A stretch of DNA of 61,788 nucleotides from Candidatus Sedimenticola endophacoides (GTDB taxonomy: Bacteria > Pseudomonadota > Gammaproteobacteria > Chromatiales > Chromatiaceae), in the NCBI GenBank assembly GCA_003062205.1, contig PQCP01000091.1:1-61788 (forward strand). Reading direction: 5' to 3'. The translations under genes were made by a program, and so were the position numbers. Below are positions 27,482-36,648 of this stretch, piece by piece (positions within the stretch are counted from its first letter, which is position 1; every line of letters starts with the position of its first letter). The notes below the pieces were generated by a model. That model saw only the letters and a program-made list of their open reading frames with translations. It made no database searches and had not been told where the DNA came from.

Positions 27482-27498
27482 CTTAAACGGTGCTTAAC
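27482..27498. promoter_or_regulatory. PmrA/QseB-type direct-repeat box before the exported-protein gene
   Basis: CTTAAA-N5-CTTAAC, the half-site and spacing pattern known for PmrA/QseB-family OmpR regulators (YTTAAK-N5-YTTAAK). It closely matches the box at 32681-32697, including flanking GGGAA and CC bases. It overlaps the stop codon of the kinase gene. Confidence 0.6.
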
Positions 27499-29230
27499 CG
27501 ATGTCGCTATCCGGCGAACCCGAAACTCCGAAGCCTGGTGGGGAATTACTCCGTGCCTGGGGGGCGGCAATGTCCGGAGAGGCCGGAAAGTGCACATGGA
27601 TTCCGGCTCCCTTCCTCTCCAGACCTTTACTCAGGGTGATCCTGCCTCCGTGCAGGTCGACGATCCGGTTGACAATGGAGAGGCCGAGGCCGCTGCCCTC
27701 GCTGTGGCGTTGCCTGCCCCGCGTGAAGCGCTTGAATACGTTAGCCTCTTCTCCGGTTGGGATGCCCGGCCCGCTGTCCAGAACCGAAAGCCGTGGTTCA
27801 CCGGCGTGTTCGAAGCGTACCATCACATGCCCCGATTCTGGTGTGTAGCGGATCGCGTTGTCGACCAGGTTGCGCAGCAGCAGCAGCAGCGATGCGCGGT
27901 TGGCGGCAATGCAGCAGCCGTCGTCCTCCGCTAACCGCCATGGAGAGCGAAGCGAAGGCGGTTAGTCCCCGATAGGCGTAGGCGCGGTTGTATGGCCGCA
28001 GTTACGACCGATAGGGAGTGACGTAGGGCATACAAATAGCGCATCCGACACGCCGTAGAGTCATTGTGGTCATCATGACGGAGTTGCGCACGAGCAGCTT
28101 TGCTGCAATGTGCGGGACGGAGTCGTGATGAGCGCAGGACGGTCGGGGCAGTAACGGCTGTCGCGTTGGCGAGTCGATTTTGGGGACTGGGATGTCCCAA
28201 AATCTTTCACGAGGTAGCGACACTCTTGCACGCGGATGTCGATGGCAATGCCTTTGCGTCGCGCCAGTGGCTGCATGAGTTCAACCGCTTCACGGCATAG
28301 GTGCCCCATGTCCACCCGCTCCAGGGGCAATTCGTCCTGGGAGTCCATCCGTGCCAGGGCGAGCAACTGATCGAGCATGTGCGCGGCACGCTCCGAGCCG
28401 ACTACGATCTGCTCCAGGGCATGGCGGCGCTTCCCCTCCTCCCGGACCAGCATCGCCACCTCGGCCTGGAGCTTTATCCCGGCCAGCGGGGTCCGCAGTT
28501 CGTGGGCCGCGTCGGCGGTGAAGCGCCGTTCGTTCTGGAACGCCATCTCCAGGCGTTTGAACAGGTAGTTCAGGGCGCGGAGCAGGGGGATGATTTCGCG
28601 TGGCTTGTCCTTCAGGGCGATCGAATGCAGCTGCTTCGGATCGCGGGACGAAACCTCTTCCGTAACCCGGGTCAACGGGCTCAGGCTGTTGCCGACGCTG
28701 AACCAGATGATGAAGGTGAGAAAGGGGATGCCGATGATCAGGGGCAGGGTGATCGATTGCATCACTTCATCCACCAGTTCATCCCGGACATCGTAGCTCT
28801 CGGCTGTCCATACGGACGCTCCGCTACTGGGGTCGCGCATGGTGAAGACGCGCCACAGGTGGCCGTCGTCGCTGGTGAGATCCTGGAATCCATCGGTGGG
28901 TTGGCCTCTGAACCGTGGGGTGTCGGCTGGTTGCAGGCGTTCGTCGAGGTTGGGGAGGTGGACTGAGAAGCTGAATTTCACCTCGTATTTGTGGTGTGTC
29001 GTGGCGCCAATCCGGGAGAGACGGGTCTTCAGTTCGAGTAGGTGTTCCCGGCTTTGTGCCTGGGGGATCAGAGAGAGGATGTTCTTGGCCGATTGCACCA
29101 GGGAGGCGTCATAGACCTCCTCCGCCTCATGTCGGGCGGAGTCGAAGATGGCCAGCGAGATGAAGGCCCAGAACAGACAGAGCGTACTCAGGAGCAGGAT
29201 CAGCAGGCGGTTGCGGATGGAGTTGATCAT
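27494..29230 (-). pseudogene. Two-component sensor histidine kinase (QseC/PmrB-like), interrupted by E
   Basis: An inner-membrane kinase: TM1 near residues 8-28 (LLLSTLCLFWAFISLAIF), a periplasmic sensor region, TM2 (LPLIIGIPFLTFIIWF), a HAMP linker, the H-box (ADAAHELRTPLAGIK) and the ATPase domain. E lies between the H-box domain and the N-box. 29230-28229 (334 codons) and 27928-27494 join as DIRV-EDDGCC in frame to give 478 aa with the N-box (NLVDNAIRYTPE), G1 (DSGPGIP) and G2 (SGLGLSIV). Without excision the ATP-binding domain is lost, so the kinase should be dead. The start overlaps the regulator stop (ATGA). Confidence 0.9.
27929..28228 (+). mobile_element. E element copy 9, antisense in the sensor kinase gene
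   Basis: 300 bp, left flank GTCCTC, right flank CACGCG, no duplication; inserted exactly between two codons of the kinase. Confidence 0.87.
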
Positions 29231-29628
29231 GGTTGCTGCGTGTTCAGGCAGTAGCCAAGGCCCCGGACCGTACGAATTACCTCCCTGCCCAGTTTCTTGC
29301 GCAGGTGGTGGATATGCACCTCTACGGCGTTGCTCTCGACGCCGCTGTCCCAGCTGTAGAGACTCTCCTCCAGTTGGCTGCGCGACAGGATCCGGCCACG
29401 GTTCTCCATCAGGCGCTGCAGGATGGCGAACTCCTTCATCGAGAGGGAGATCGGTTCGCCGTTCCGGCTGAGAGTGTGTCCCGCCGGATCGAGCCGCAGG
29501 TCGTTATGGGTCAACACCGGATTGGCGATCCCGGCACGCCTGCGTCCGAGGGCGCGCAGCCGGGCATTGAGTTCATCCAGGGAGAAGGGTTTGGTCAGAT
29601 AGTCGTCAGCGCCGCTGTCGAGACCCTT

Positions 29629-29636
29629 GACCCGGT
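29629..29636. repeat. 8-bp target duplication, left copy
   Basis: GACCCGGT, repeated at 32346-32353. An eight-base duplication is the hallmark of IS66-family insertion. Confidence 0.85.
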
Positions 29637-29896
29637 GTAACTATTCACCATACAAAATCGAAAAAAGTGCTTGACAGGTTTTTTGCGAAAATCTTCCAGT
29701 CTTAGCAACAAATCTCAGACCATCGTTATTCACACTCCAGGCGCTGATATTAGGCTCGCTGAAAGATTTTTATTGGCAGTGTGCCCGCGGGGCAGCATCA
29801 TTTTTTTAGTCGCCTCATGACAGCGTACATCACCTAAAATTCTGTTCTAAAAACCCGTGCGATAATAATCCCATTCAGGATCAAACGGGGCAAGCA

Positions 29897-30196
29897 CAAG
29901 AGTGTCGCTACCTCGTGAAAGATTTTGGGACATCCCAGTCCCCAAAATCGACTCGCCAACGCGACAGCCGTTACTGCCCCGACCGTCCTGCGCTCATCAC
30001 GACTCCGTCCCGCACATTGCAGCAAAGCTGCTCGTGCGCAACTCCGTCATGATGACCACAATGACTCTACGGCGTGTCGGATGCGCTATTTGTATGCCCT
30101 ACGTCACTCCCTATCGGTCGTAACTGCGGCCATACAACCGCGCCTACGCCTATCGGGGACTAACCGCCTTCGCTTCGCTCTCCATGGCGGTTAGCG
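29897..30196 (-). mobile_element. E element copy 10, in the IS66 mosaic (reverse orientation)
   Basis: 300 bp. In E orientation it is preceded by S130 (GTCCAT) and followed by TGCTTGCC. Confidence 0.87.
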
Positions 30197-30326
30197 ATGG
30201 ACGCTACAACCCCGAAAAAATGATCGTCGCCCCGCTAACAGTTACCGGCCTGCCTAGTTCTCGGCTAATACCCTAGTCTGGTTGTACGGTATTTGTGGTC
30301 ACCTAATGGTTTATGAAACATTCGGG
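30197..30326 (-). repeat. S130 segment in IS66 mosaic unit 1
   Basis: Reverse-strand copy of the 130-bp segment seen in the 933-bp array, again joined to E at GTCCAT. Repeated at 31111-31240. Confidence 0.8.
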
Positions 30327-30549
30327 CTAAGACAGGTCATCGGCCGTTGTGTTTACTGCCATCAAATAATCAGATGATCACCACATCAGATTACGTGGGC
30401 ACTCTCATCAACGGGGAGAAATCTCAGCGGTTCTTGGGTAGACTTGGACATGGGGCGACCTCGTTTAGCTTCACCGAAGCGTTTTTGGCGAAATACCAAT
30501 TATATCAATTGGTTGAACGAGGTGCGCCCTTTTTTATGAATAATTCGGG
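30327..30549 (-). mobile_element. IS1380-like 5' fragment in mosaic unit 1
   Basis: On the minus strand it starts CCCGAATTATTCATAAAA and carries the start of an ORF (MSKSTQEPLRF) that stops after about 21 codons, consistent with a truncated transposase. The same end is found intact at 61666-61788. The IS1380 assignment rests on the N-terminal look of the ORF and is tentative. The second copy is at 31241-31463. Confidence 0.45.
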
Positions 30550-30810
30550 TGTAACTATTCACCATACAAAATCGAAAAAAGTGCTTGACAGGTTTTTTGC
30601 GAAAATCTTCCAGTCTTAGCAACAAATCTCAGACCATCGTTATTCACACTCCAGGCGCTGATATTAGGCTCGCTGAAAGATTTTTATTGGCAGTGTGCCC
30701 GCGGGGCAGCATCATTTTTTTAGTCGCCTCATGACAGCGTACATCACCTAAAATTCTGTTCTAAAAACCCGTGCGATAATAATCCCATTCAGGATCAAAC
30801 GGGGCAAGCA

Positions 30811-31110
30811 CAAGAGTGTCGCTACCTCGTGAAAGATTTTGGGACATCCCAGTCCCCAAAATCGACTCGCCAACGCGACAGCCGTTACTGCCCCGACCGT
30901 CCTGCGCTCATCACGACTCCGTCCCGCACATTGCAGCAAAGCTGCTCGTGCGCAACTCCGTCATGATGACCACAATGACTCTACGGCGTGTCGGATGCGC
31001 TATTTGTATGCCCTACGTCACTCCCTATCGGTCGTAACTGCGGCCATACAACCGCGCCTACGCCTATCGGGGACTAACCGCCTTCGCTTCGCTCTCCATG
31101 GCGGTTAGCG
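30811..31110 (-). mobile_element. E element copy 11, in the IS66 mosaic (reverse orientation)
   Basis: 300 bp; exact repeat of copy 10 with a 914-bp offset. Confidence 0.87.
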
Positions 31111-31240
31111 ATGGACGCTACAACCCCGAAAAAATGATCGTCGCCCCGCTAACAGTTACCGGCCTGCCTAGTTCTCGGCTAATACCCTAGTCTGGTTGTA
31201 CGGTATTTGTGGTCACCTAATGGTTTATGAAACATTCGGG

Positions 31241-31463
31241 CTAAGACAGGTCATCGGCCGTTGTGTTTACTGCCATCAAATAATCAGATGATCACCACAT
31301 CAGATTACGTGGGCACTCTCATCAACGGGGAGAAATCTCAGCGGTTCTTGGGTAGACTTGGACATGGGGCGACCTCGTTTAGCTTCACCGAAGCGTTTTT
31401 GGCGAAATACCAATTATATCAATTGGTTGAACGAGGTGCGCCCTTTTTTATGAATAATTCGGG
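31241..31463 (-). mobile_element. IS1380-like 5' fragment in mosaic unit 2
   Basis: Second copy of the fragment at 30327-30549, offset by 914 bp. Confidence 0.45.
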
Positions 31464-31665
31464 TGTAACTATTCACCATACAAAATCGAAAAAAGTGCTT
31501 GACAGGTTTTTTGCGAAAATCTTCCAGTCTTAGCAACAAATCTCAGACCATCGTTATTCACACTCCAGGCGCTGATATTAGGCTCGCTGAAAGATTTTTA
31601 TTGGCAGTGTGCCCGCGGGGCAGCATCATTCTTTTAGTCGCCTCATGACAGCGTACATCACCTAA

Positions 31666-31795
31666 CCCGAATGTTTCATAAACCATTAGGTGACCACAAA
31701 TACCGTACAACCAGACTAGGGTATTAGCCGAGAACTAGGCAGGCCGGTAACTGTTAGCGGGGCGACGATCATTTTTTCGGGGTTGTAGCGTCCAT
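31666..31795 (+). repeat. S130 segment, forward copy in the IS66 mosaic
   Basis: Begins CCCGAATGTTTC after CATCACCTAA of the third, truncated IS66 left end and runs into E at GTCCAT, as in every other copy. Confidence 0.8.
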
Positions 31796-32095
31796 CGCTA
31801 ACCGCCATGGAGAGCGAAGCGAAGGCGGTTAGTCCCCGATAGGCGTAGGCGCGGTTGTATGGCCGCAGTTACGACCGATAGGGAGTGACGTAGGGCATAC
31901 AAATAGCGCATCCGACACGCCGTAGAGTCATTGTGGTCATCATGACGGAGTTGCGCACGAGCAGCTTTGCTGCAATGTGCGGGACGGAGTCGTGATGAGC
32001 GCAGGACGGTCGGGGCAGTAACGGCTGTCGCGTTGGCGAGTCGATTTTGGGGACTGGGATGTCCCAAAATCTTTCACGAGGTAGCGACACTCTTG
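31796..32095 (+). mobile_element. E element copy 12, in the IS66 mosaic (forward)
   Basis: 300 bp, left flank GTCCAT (S130), right flank AATAAATG, where the IS66 transposase remnant begins. Confidence 0.87.
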
Positions 32096-32102
32096 AATAA
32101 AT

Positions 32103-32309
32103 GTGTCCTGTGTGAATCTCCGCTATGTTTTAGTCACGTTGGTCTTGAAAATATCTGGTTGCTTCCGATCCATGGAGGGAGCGAAGATCTTCTGTCGAGT
32201 TCGCAGCTACCTGTCAACTTGCCGTAAGCAGGGCGTCTCAGCCACAGAAGCATTGGCATTGCTTTTTCAAGGCAAGAATCCAGACTTCATGGAATTGGAT
32301 AAAGCCTGA
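32103..32309 (+). pseudogene. IS66 transposase (TnpC-type), C-terminal fragment
   Basis: About 68 codons. The last half (GAKIFCRVRSYLSTCRKQG, then ATEALALLFQGKNPDF) matches the conserved C-terminal helix of IS66-family transposases, which ends just before the terminal repeat. The catalytic DDE region is absent. Confidence 0.8.
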
Positions 32310-32345
32310 TGTGGCTAATCATGGCAAAATGAGCTGAATAGTTAC

Positions 32346-32353
32346 GACCCGGT
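32346..32353. repeat. 8-bp target duplication, right copy
   Basis: GACCCGGT, matching 29629-29636 on the far side of the IS66 mosaic. Confidence 0.85.
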
Positions 32354-32609
32354 CCGGGATGGCGTCCCGGGCGGTCAGGATCAGTACCGGAAGTTGATTG
32401 CCGCTCTGTCGTATTTCACTCAGCAGAACCAGCCCGTCCTTGCCCGGAAGGGTGAGATCCAGGATCAGCGCGTCGTACTCCTCGGCACGCAGCGCGTGTT
32501 CACCCGACTCCGCATCCTCCACCCAGTCGACGGCGTTTCCCGAGGCGTTGAGCCCGGTCTGAATCGCGTTTCCGAGGATCTGATCGTCTTCAATAAGCAG
32601 CAGTCGCAT

Positions 32610-33181
32610 CGTTATTACCCATTAACAGTCCCGAACCCGGGGCATGGGATGCGGGGAGGCATCGATTCTGTATCGGGAACCTTAAGAGATCCTTAGCCCG
32701 CATTGCCCGGTCCGTGGACGGAGTCATCCGGAGGAGTGGCTGTCGCTCCGCTGGTTGTCCCAGAGATACGGGGTTCAGCCGATTCACACCCGTTGCTGTT
32801 CCGCGGCAGGGGGGTATCTGACGACGCACCCTGCATGATCCCCCATGCGCCCTGGTGGTTTCGCGCGGTATGGGAAGATCCTGCAACCGGGTTTGTCCGG
32901 TAGCTTCAATAGCCTGGTTCCCTTTGCGGGTTAAGCCCGCTTTAAGACTCCAGGTGTAGATTTCCACGCTGTTCCACCCCGGCGCCTGCCGGGTTTGAGA
33001 AGGGCTGATCGCACACCCCCCGTGGTGATCAAGCCGGCCGTTCGGGTCCGTGACATAGACCCGCCATTCGCCTTGCCCGATCTGTCGGCTGGATTTGCCC
33101 CCGGTAATTGTCCCTGTAAACGGGCCAATCCGGCAGCCCCCGGATCAATGTAGCAAACCCACATCGATTAAAGGAGAGTTA
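32610..33181. other. Long divergent intergenic region
   Basis: 572 bp between the divergently transcribed response regulator and diheme cytochrome genes. It contains the PmrA/QseB-like box listed separately and a ribosome site (AAAGGAGAG) before the cytochrome. The rest has open frames with poor coding character and no recognisable product. Confidence 0.5.
32681..32697. promoter_or_regulatory. PmrA/QseB-type direct-repeat box before the response regulator gene
   Basis: CTTAAG-N5-CTTAGC, 72-88 bp upstream of the regulator start, with the same GGGAA and CC flanks as the box at 27482-27498. It suggests autoregulation, as is known for PmrA and QseB. Confidence 0.6.
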
Positions 33182-33889
33182 ATGATGAAGAGATTTCACC
33201 TGGCCTGCCTGGGCGTTCTGCTGACGCTTCCCGGATTCGCCTGTGCCGACAGCAGTATCGAGTACTCCACCTCCCGTGGGGGTCGGCTATATGACAAGTG
33301 GTTCAAGGAGGCGGATCGTCCCTCGCCGAAGGCTGCCAATCCCGCCTATCCCGATACGGGAAAGTACAAGGGGAAAAAGGCCAGTGACTGGCGCTGCAAG
33401 GAGTGTCATGGGTGGGACTACAAGGGCCGCGACGGGATCTACGCCAAGGGCAAGCACTTTACCGGCGTTGCGGGCGTACTGGGCAGCGATGCCGCCGATC
33501 ACATGCAGCGGATATTGCGGGATGCCAATCACGGCTATGGCGAGGCGATGCTTGACGAGCATGATGCGCGGGATCTGGCCAACTTTCTGCGCCACGGTGT
33601 AATCGATATGGCACCGTATATCGATTCGACCAGCGGTGATCCGGTCGATGCAGATGCGGCACGCGGCCAGGTCTATTACGAGACGGTCTGCGCCAACTGC
33701 CACGGTCTGGATGGCAAGGCGGAGGATACCGCACCCCCCCTGGGCAAGGTGGCCCGCAGCAACCCCTGGGAGGTGCTGCACAAGATAGTCAACGGTCAGC
33801 CGGGTGCCGAGATGCCATCGATGCGGGCCTTCGATATGCAGGTCTCGCTGGATCTTGTGAAGTACCTGCGGACACTGCCTGCGGAGTGA
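33182..33889 (+). CDS. Periplasmic diheme c-type cytochrome
   Basis: 235 aa from ATG 33182 (a second ATG follows at once). The signal peptide (CLGVLLTLPGFACADS) directs export. Two haem-binding CxxCH motifs are present: CKECHGWDYKG in the N-terminal domain and CANCHGLDGKA in the C-terminal cytochrome c domain, where MPSMRAFDMQVSLDL includes possible Met ligands. The partner is unknown; sulfur-oxidising bacteria use such cytochromes as electron carriers to terminal oxidases. A strong hairpin follows the gene. Confidence 0.85.
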   Translation: MMKRFHLACLGVLLTLPGFACADSSIEYSTSRGGRLYDKWFKEADRPSPKAANPAYPDTGKYKGKKASDWRCKECHGWDYKGRDGIYAKGKHFTGVAGVLGSDAADHMQRILRDANHGYGEAMLDEHDARDLANFLRHGVIDMAPYIDSTSGDPVDADAARGQVYYETVCANCHGLDGKAEDTAPPLGKVARSNPWEVLHKIVNGQPGAEMPSMRAFDMQVSLDLVKYLRTLPAE

Positions 33890-33895
33890 CGCACC

Positions 33896-33925
33896 GGGGC
33901 GCTGCCGGTCGCTCCGGCGGCGCCC
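33896..33925 (+). terminator. Hairpin terminator after the diheme cytochrome
   Basis: GGCGC-t-GCCGG pairs with CCGGC-g-GCGCC around a TCGCT loop, followed by CGTCCGCTTTTC with a short T-run. Confidence 0.6.
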
Positions 33926-34044
33926 GTCCGCTTTTCAGCTTCAGTTCATCCCCTCCCGATATGCTTTCAGAACGCGAAACATTTTATCGCGTACGCTCGT
34001 CACGGCCGCCGAGGCCCGGGATTCTGGATGAGAGGAGATGAAAC

Positions 34045-34476
34045 ATGAAAAAATATGCGCGATTGATCGGGGGTGCCGTCGTTGCGGCTGTGTTGAACGC
34101 GCCGGTTGCCCTGGCGGCCGACAAGCGGGAGTTCGTAAAGCTCCCGGATGAGATCCGGGATGGGGTGATCGTGAATATGCGAGATCATCTCCAGACCCTG
34201 CTGGATCTGCTAAAGCACCTTTCCGAGGGTGATTTCGAGATGGCCGCGAACGCGGCCGAAACACGAATCGGTCTGAGTTCCCCGGCATCCCATAGCGCCA
34301 ACTACATGGCGCCCCTGATCCCAGAGGAGATGCGCACGATCGGTACCCGGATGCACACCGCTGCAAGCCGTTTCGCGGAGCGGACCCGCAGAGGGGATCT
34401 CGACCAGGCCTACGATGCCCTGGGGGTGATCACGGCGGCCTGCACCACCTGCCACTACAGGTACCGGATACGTTGA
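34045..34476 (+). CDS. Cytochrome c'-like monohaem protein
   Basis: 143 aa with a signal peptide (RLIGGAVVAAVLNAPVALAA) and an otherwise helical sequence ending in a single haem motif, CTTCHYRYR. A four-helix bundle with a C-terminal CxxCH followed by Tyr/Arg is the plan of cytochrome c' and its relatives, which bind NO or CO. Function here is not established. A ribosome site (GAGAGGAGATG) precedes the start. Confidence 0.75.
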   Translation: MKKYARLIGGAVVAAVLNAPVALAADKREFVKLPDEIRDGVIVNMRDHLQTLLDLLKHLSEGDFEMAANAAETRIGLSSPASHSANYMAPLIPEEMRTIGTRMHTAASRFAERTRRGDLDQAYDALGVITAACTTCHYRYRIR

Positions 34477-34511
34477 GCGGAGGTATTTCACCGGCGCGCC
34501 GGGGTGTGGCA

Positions 34512-35756
34512 TCAATCGTCTGCTGCGGGGTGGGGGAACTCCTTGATGTAGAGGTCCTGCTTGGTGTAGGGGATCTCGATCGAATCGGCCATGAAGCGCT
34601 TGTAGACGCTGCTGTTGAGCTGTTCCAGGATCCGTCCCCTGAGTTCCGGGTGGTCGATCCAGCACAGCAGTTCGAAGTCCAGGCCGGAGGGGCCGAAGAG
34701 CCGGAAGCGAACCCGGGGCTCGGGGTCCGTGCAGATCTGATCACAACCCTGCGCGACCTCCATCAGCACCGCCTTGACGCGATCGATATCGGATCCGTAG
34801 GCGACGCTCACCTGGACCCTGACCCGGTACTTTTCATGAGGGCCGCCGGATTCGTTGACGATGCGGCTATTGCCCATGATGGCGTTGGGGATGGTCACCT
34901 CCACATCGTCGCGGGTCAGGATGCGGGTGCTGCGGATGCCGATGTGGGTCACCTTGCCCCGCTCGCCGCTGTCGAGGACCACGTAGTCGCCGATCTTATA
35001 GGGTGAATCGGCGAGGATGAAGACGCCGGAGAAGAGGTTGGCCAGGGTGTCCTTGGCGGCGAAACCGACGGCGATACCGGCAATGCCCGCCGAGGCGAGC
35101 CAGGCGGTCATGTCGATGTTCCAGGCGCTGAAGATCAGACGCTAACCGCCATGGAGAGCGAAGCGAAGGCGGTTAGTCCCCGATAGGCGTAGGCGCGGTT
35201 GTATGGCCGCAGTTACGACCGATAGGGAGTGACGTAGGGCATACAAATAGCGCATCCGACACGCCGTAGAGTCATTGTGGTCATCATGACGGAGTTGCGC
35301 ACGAGCAGCTTTGCTGCAATGTGCGGGACGGAGTCGTGATGAGCGCAGGACGGTCGGGGCAGTAACGGCTGTCGCGTTGGCGAGTCGATTTTGGGGACTG
35401 GGATGTCCCAAAATCTTTCACGAGGTAGCGACACTCTTGATGATCAGCAGGGTCGCCACCGAGGAGCGGATCAGCGTGTCGATCCGTTCGCCGGGGGTGA
35501 GCAGCGACAGCGCCAGCAACAGACCCGCCAGGATCACCGTCCAGACCAGTGGCCGGTGCAGCAGCTCCACGATTCTGTCGTCGAGCCGGTTGCGGGTGCG
35601 GCTGGTGATGCGTCTCAGTAAACGGGTGATGATCAACGCGATCAGGTTGGCCAGGGTGATCGAGATGAACAGGACGACCAGGGCCTTGAGGGAGGGGTAG
35701 TCCCCGAATAATCCAATCACCGGCTGCAGGTACTCTATCAGCTGCTTCTCGTCCAT
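34512..35756 (-). pseudogene. MscS-family mechanosensitive channel, interrupted by E
   Basis: 35756-35440 encodes the N-terminal TMs (LVVLFISITLANLIALII, VWTVILAGLLLALSLL). 35139-34512 encodes the pore helix (MTAWLASAGIAGIAVGFA) and the cytoplasmic beta domain (YKIGDYVVL, VEVTIPNAIMGNS). Joining across E gives LLII-LIFSAWNID in frame and a 314-aa protein. Small-conductance channels of this family release solutes at hypo-osmotic shock. With E present the protein ends KSVATS before the pore, so it should be inactive. Confidence 0.9.
35140..35439 (+). mobile_element. E element copy 13, antisense in the mscS-type gene
   Basis: 300 bp, left flank ATCAGA, right flank ATGATC, no duplication; excision restores an Ile codon. 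Confidence 0.87.
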
Positions 35757-35770
35757 CGGTTCTCCCGTGT

Positions 35771-36241
35771 TTATCTACAGAACCGGTTGAGCATGTTCCG
35801 GTCCTTTTCGGCGTGTGCCGGGTCCCCCTGCGCAAGCGCCCGCTTGACCGCGATCTCCCAGTGGGCGCAGGGGGGGGCGAACGTCTCTTCGAGGATATAG
35901 CGCGCGATCTTGCGCAGCATTTCGTCCGGCAGCGGCATCGGCGGCATCAGCCCGAGCTGTCGCAGCGCCTCGTCGTGGATCGCCTGCTCCAGGCTGGGGG
36001 CCCTGACGAAGCCGGCCATGCGCTCGATGAAATCCTCCTCGTCCAGGGTGGCGTTGCGGTAGCGCCGCTGCACACCCCACATGGGTGGACCCAGGGGTGG
36101 ATCCATCTGGGGATTGTGGCACACATGGCAGGCCGGATAGAACGCCTTGCCCTCCAGCGCCTCGGGTGACAGGGCCTGGCTGTGGACGCTGGCGAGGAGC
36201 AGGGTGAGCGCCAGGCCGCAGCGGATGGATGAGTGGAGCAT
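35771..36241 (-). CDS. Exported monohaem c-type cytochrome
   Basis: 156 aa with a signal peptide (CGLALTLLLASVHSQA) and a CxxCH motif (ACHVCHNPQMDPPLGPP). The C-terminal half has PMPLPDEMLRKIARYILEE, a usual cytochrome c end with possible Met ligands. It lies 14 bp downstream of the mscS-type gene start region and reads away from the flagellar pair at 36355-38594. Its partner is unknown. Confidence 0.8.
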   Translation of the reverse strand: MLHSSIRCGLALTLLLASVHSQALSPEALEGKAFYPACHVCHNPQMDPPLGPPMWGVQRRYRNATLDEEDFIERMAGFVRAPSLEQAIHDEALRQLGLMPPMPLPDEMLRKIARYILEETFAPPCAHWEIAVKRALAQGDPAHAEKDRNMLNRFCR

Positions 36242-36354
36242 ACGAATTTCTCCCCCGTCGCGGGATGGCGACCGTTCGGGTGATATGGGCTGGGGCTATT
36301 TGTCCTACGATTGGAAGGCGCTGTCAACGCGCTTTGTGGACCGGGCCAGCCCCG

Positions 36355-36648
36355 TTACTCCGGTTCCGAGTAGCCGGGGGGCAGCCTGCCGGAGACCAGA
36401 TAGGCGAAGGCGATCACCTCGGCAATGGCGCGGTAGAGGGCCTCCGGTATCTCATCGCCCAGGGGAATTTGGGCCAGTATCGCCGCCAGTTCCGGGTCGT
36501 TCTGCAGGGGAACGCCGTGGTGCTGCGCGAGGGCGAAGATCCGCGCCGCCACTTCGCCCTGGCCGGTGGCGGTGATCCGGGGCGCGTTGCGGCCGTCGTA
36601 GAGCAGCGCCACGGCGGTGTCTGGGTACTGATCGTAGGTTTTGCTCAT
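36355..36648 (-). CDS. FhlB-like protein (FlhB C-terminal domain homologue)
   Basis: 97 aa, equivalent to the cytoplasmic C-terminal domain of FlhB (AVALLYDGRNAPRITATGQG, AQHHGVPLQNDPELAAILAQ, GDEIPEALYRAIAEVIAFAY). FlhB switches export from hook to filament substrates together with FliK. The NPTH autocleavage motif lies outside this domain and is absent here. It overlaps the end of the FliK-like gene (ATGA), as is usual for this pair. Confidence 0.82.
   Translation of the reverse strand: MSKTYDQYPDTAVALLYDGRNAPRITATGQGEVAARIFALAQHHGVPLQNDPELAAILAQIPLGDEIPEALYRAIAEVIAFAYLVSGRLPPGYSEPE

Larger units (their letters stand above)
29637..32345. mobile_element. Nested, decayed IS66-family insertion with internal E, S130 and IS1380-like pieces
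   Basis: Terminal inverted repeats are GTAACTATTCA at 29637 and its complement ending at 32345. The GTAA start, the 8-bp target duplication and the transposase C-terminus at the right end identify IS66. The interior is rearranged: the left-end region (260 bp), E, S130 and a 224-bp IS1380-like fragment form a 914-bp unit present twice (29637-30550 and 30551-31464). A third, partial left end (31465-31665) follows, then S130 and E in the opposite orientation, then the IS66 right end. The first two units appear identical; the third differs by at least one base in a T-run near 31631. No complete transposase gene remains, so it cannot move by itself. Confidence 0.85.
29227..32609 (-). pseudogene. 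OmpR-family response regulator (QseB/PmrA-like), split by a 2.7-kb IS66-bounded insertion
   Basis: The N-terminal receiver (32609-32346) has the acidic pair Glu7-Asp8-Asp9 and phospho-acceptor Asp51 (LILDLTLPGKDG). It continues at 29628-29227 with KGLDSGADDYLTKPF (Lys101) and a winged-helix DNA-binding domain (VEVHIHHLRKKLGREVI, TVRGLGYCL). Removing the insertion and one copy of its 8-bp target duplication gives a 221-aa regulator of normal length. As sequenced, the receiver is cut after residue 88. The partner kinase is broken too, so the whole signalling pair is inactive in this sequence. Binding-site-like boxes remain before both its own gene and the exported-protein gene. Confidence 0.92.

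Noticed and set aside
36355..36648. The FhlB-like gene as a truncated flhB pseudogene
   Set aside because: Stand-alone FlhB C-terminal domain proteins next to fliK-like genes are a known family, and its start overlaps the upstream gene in coupled fashion.
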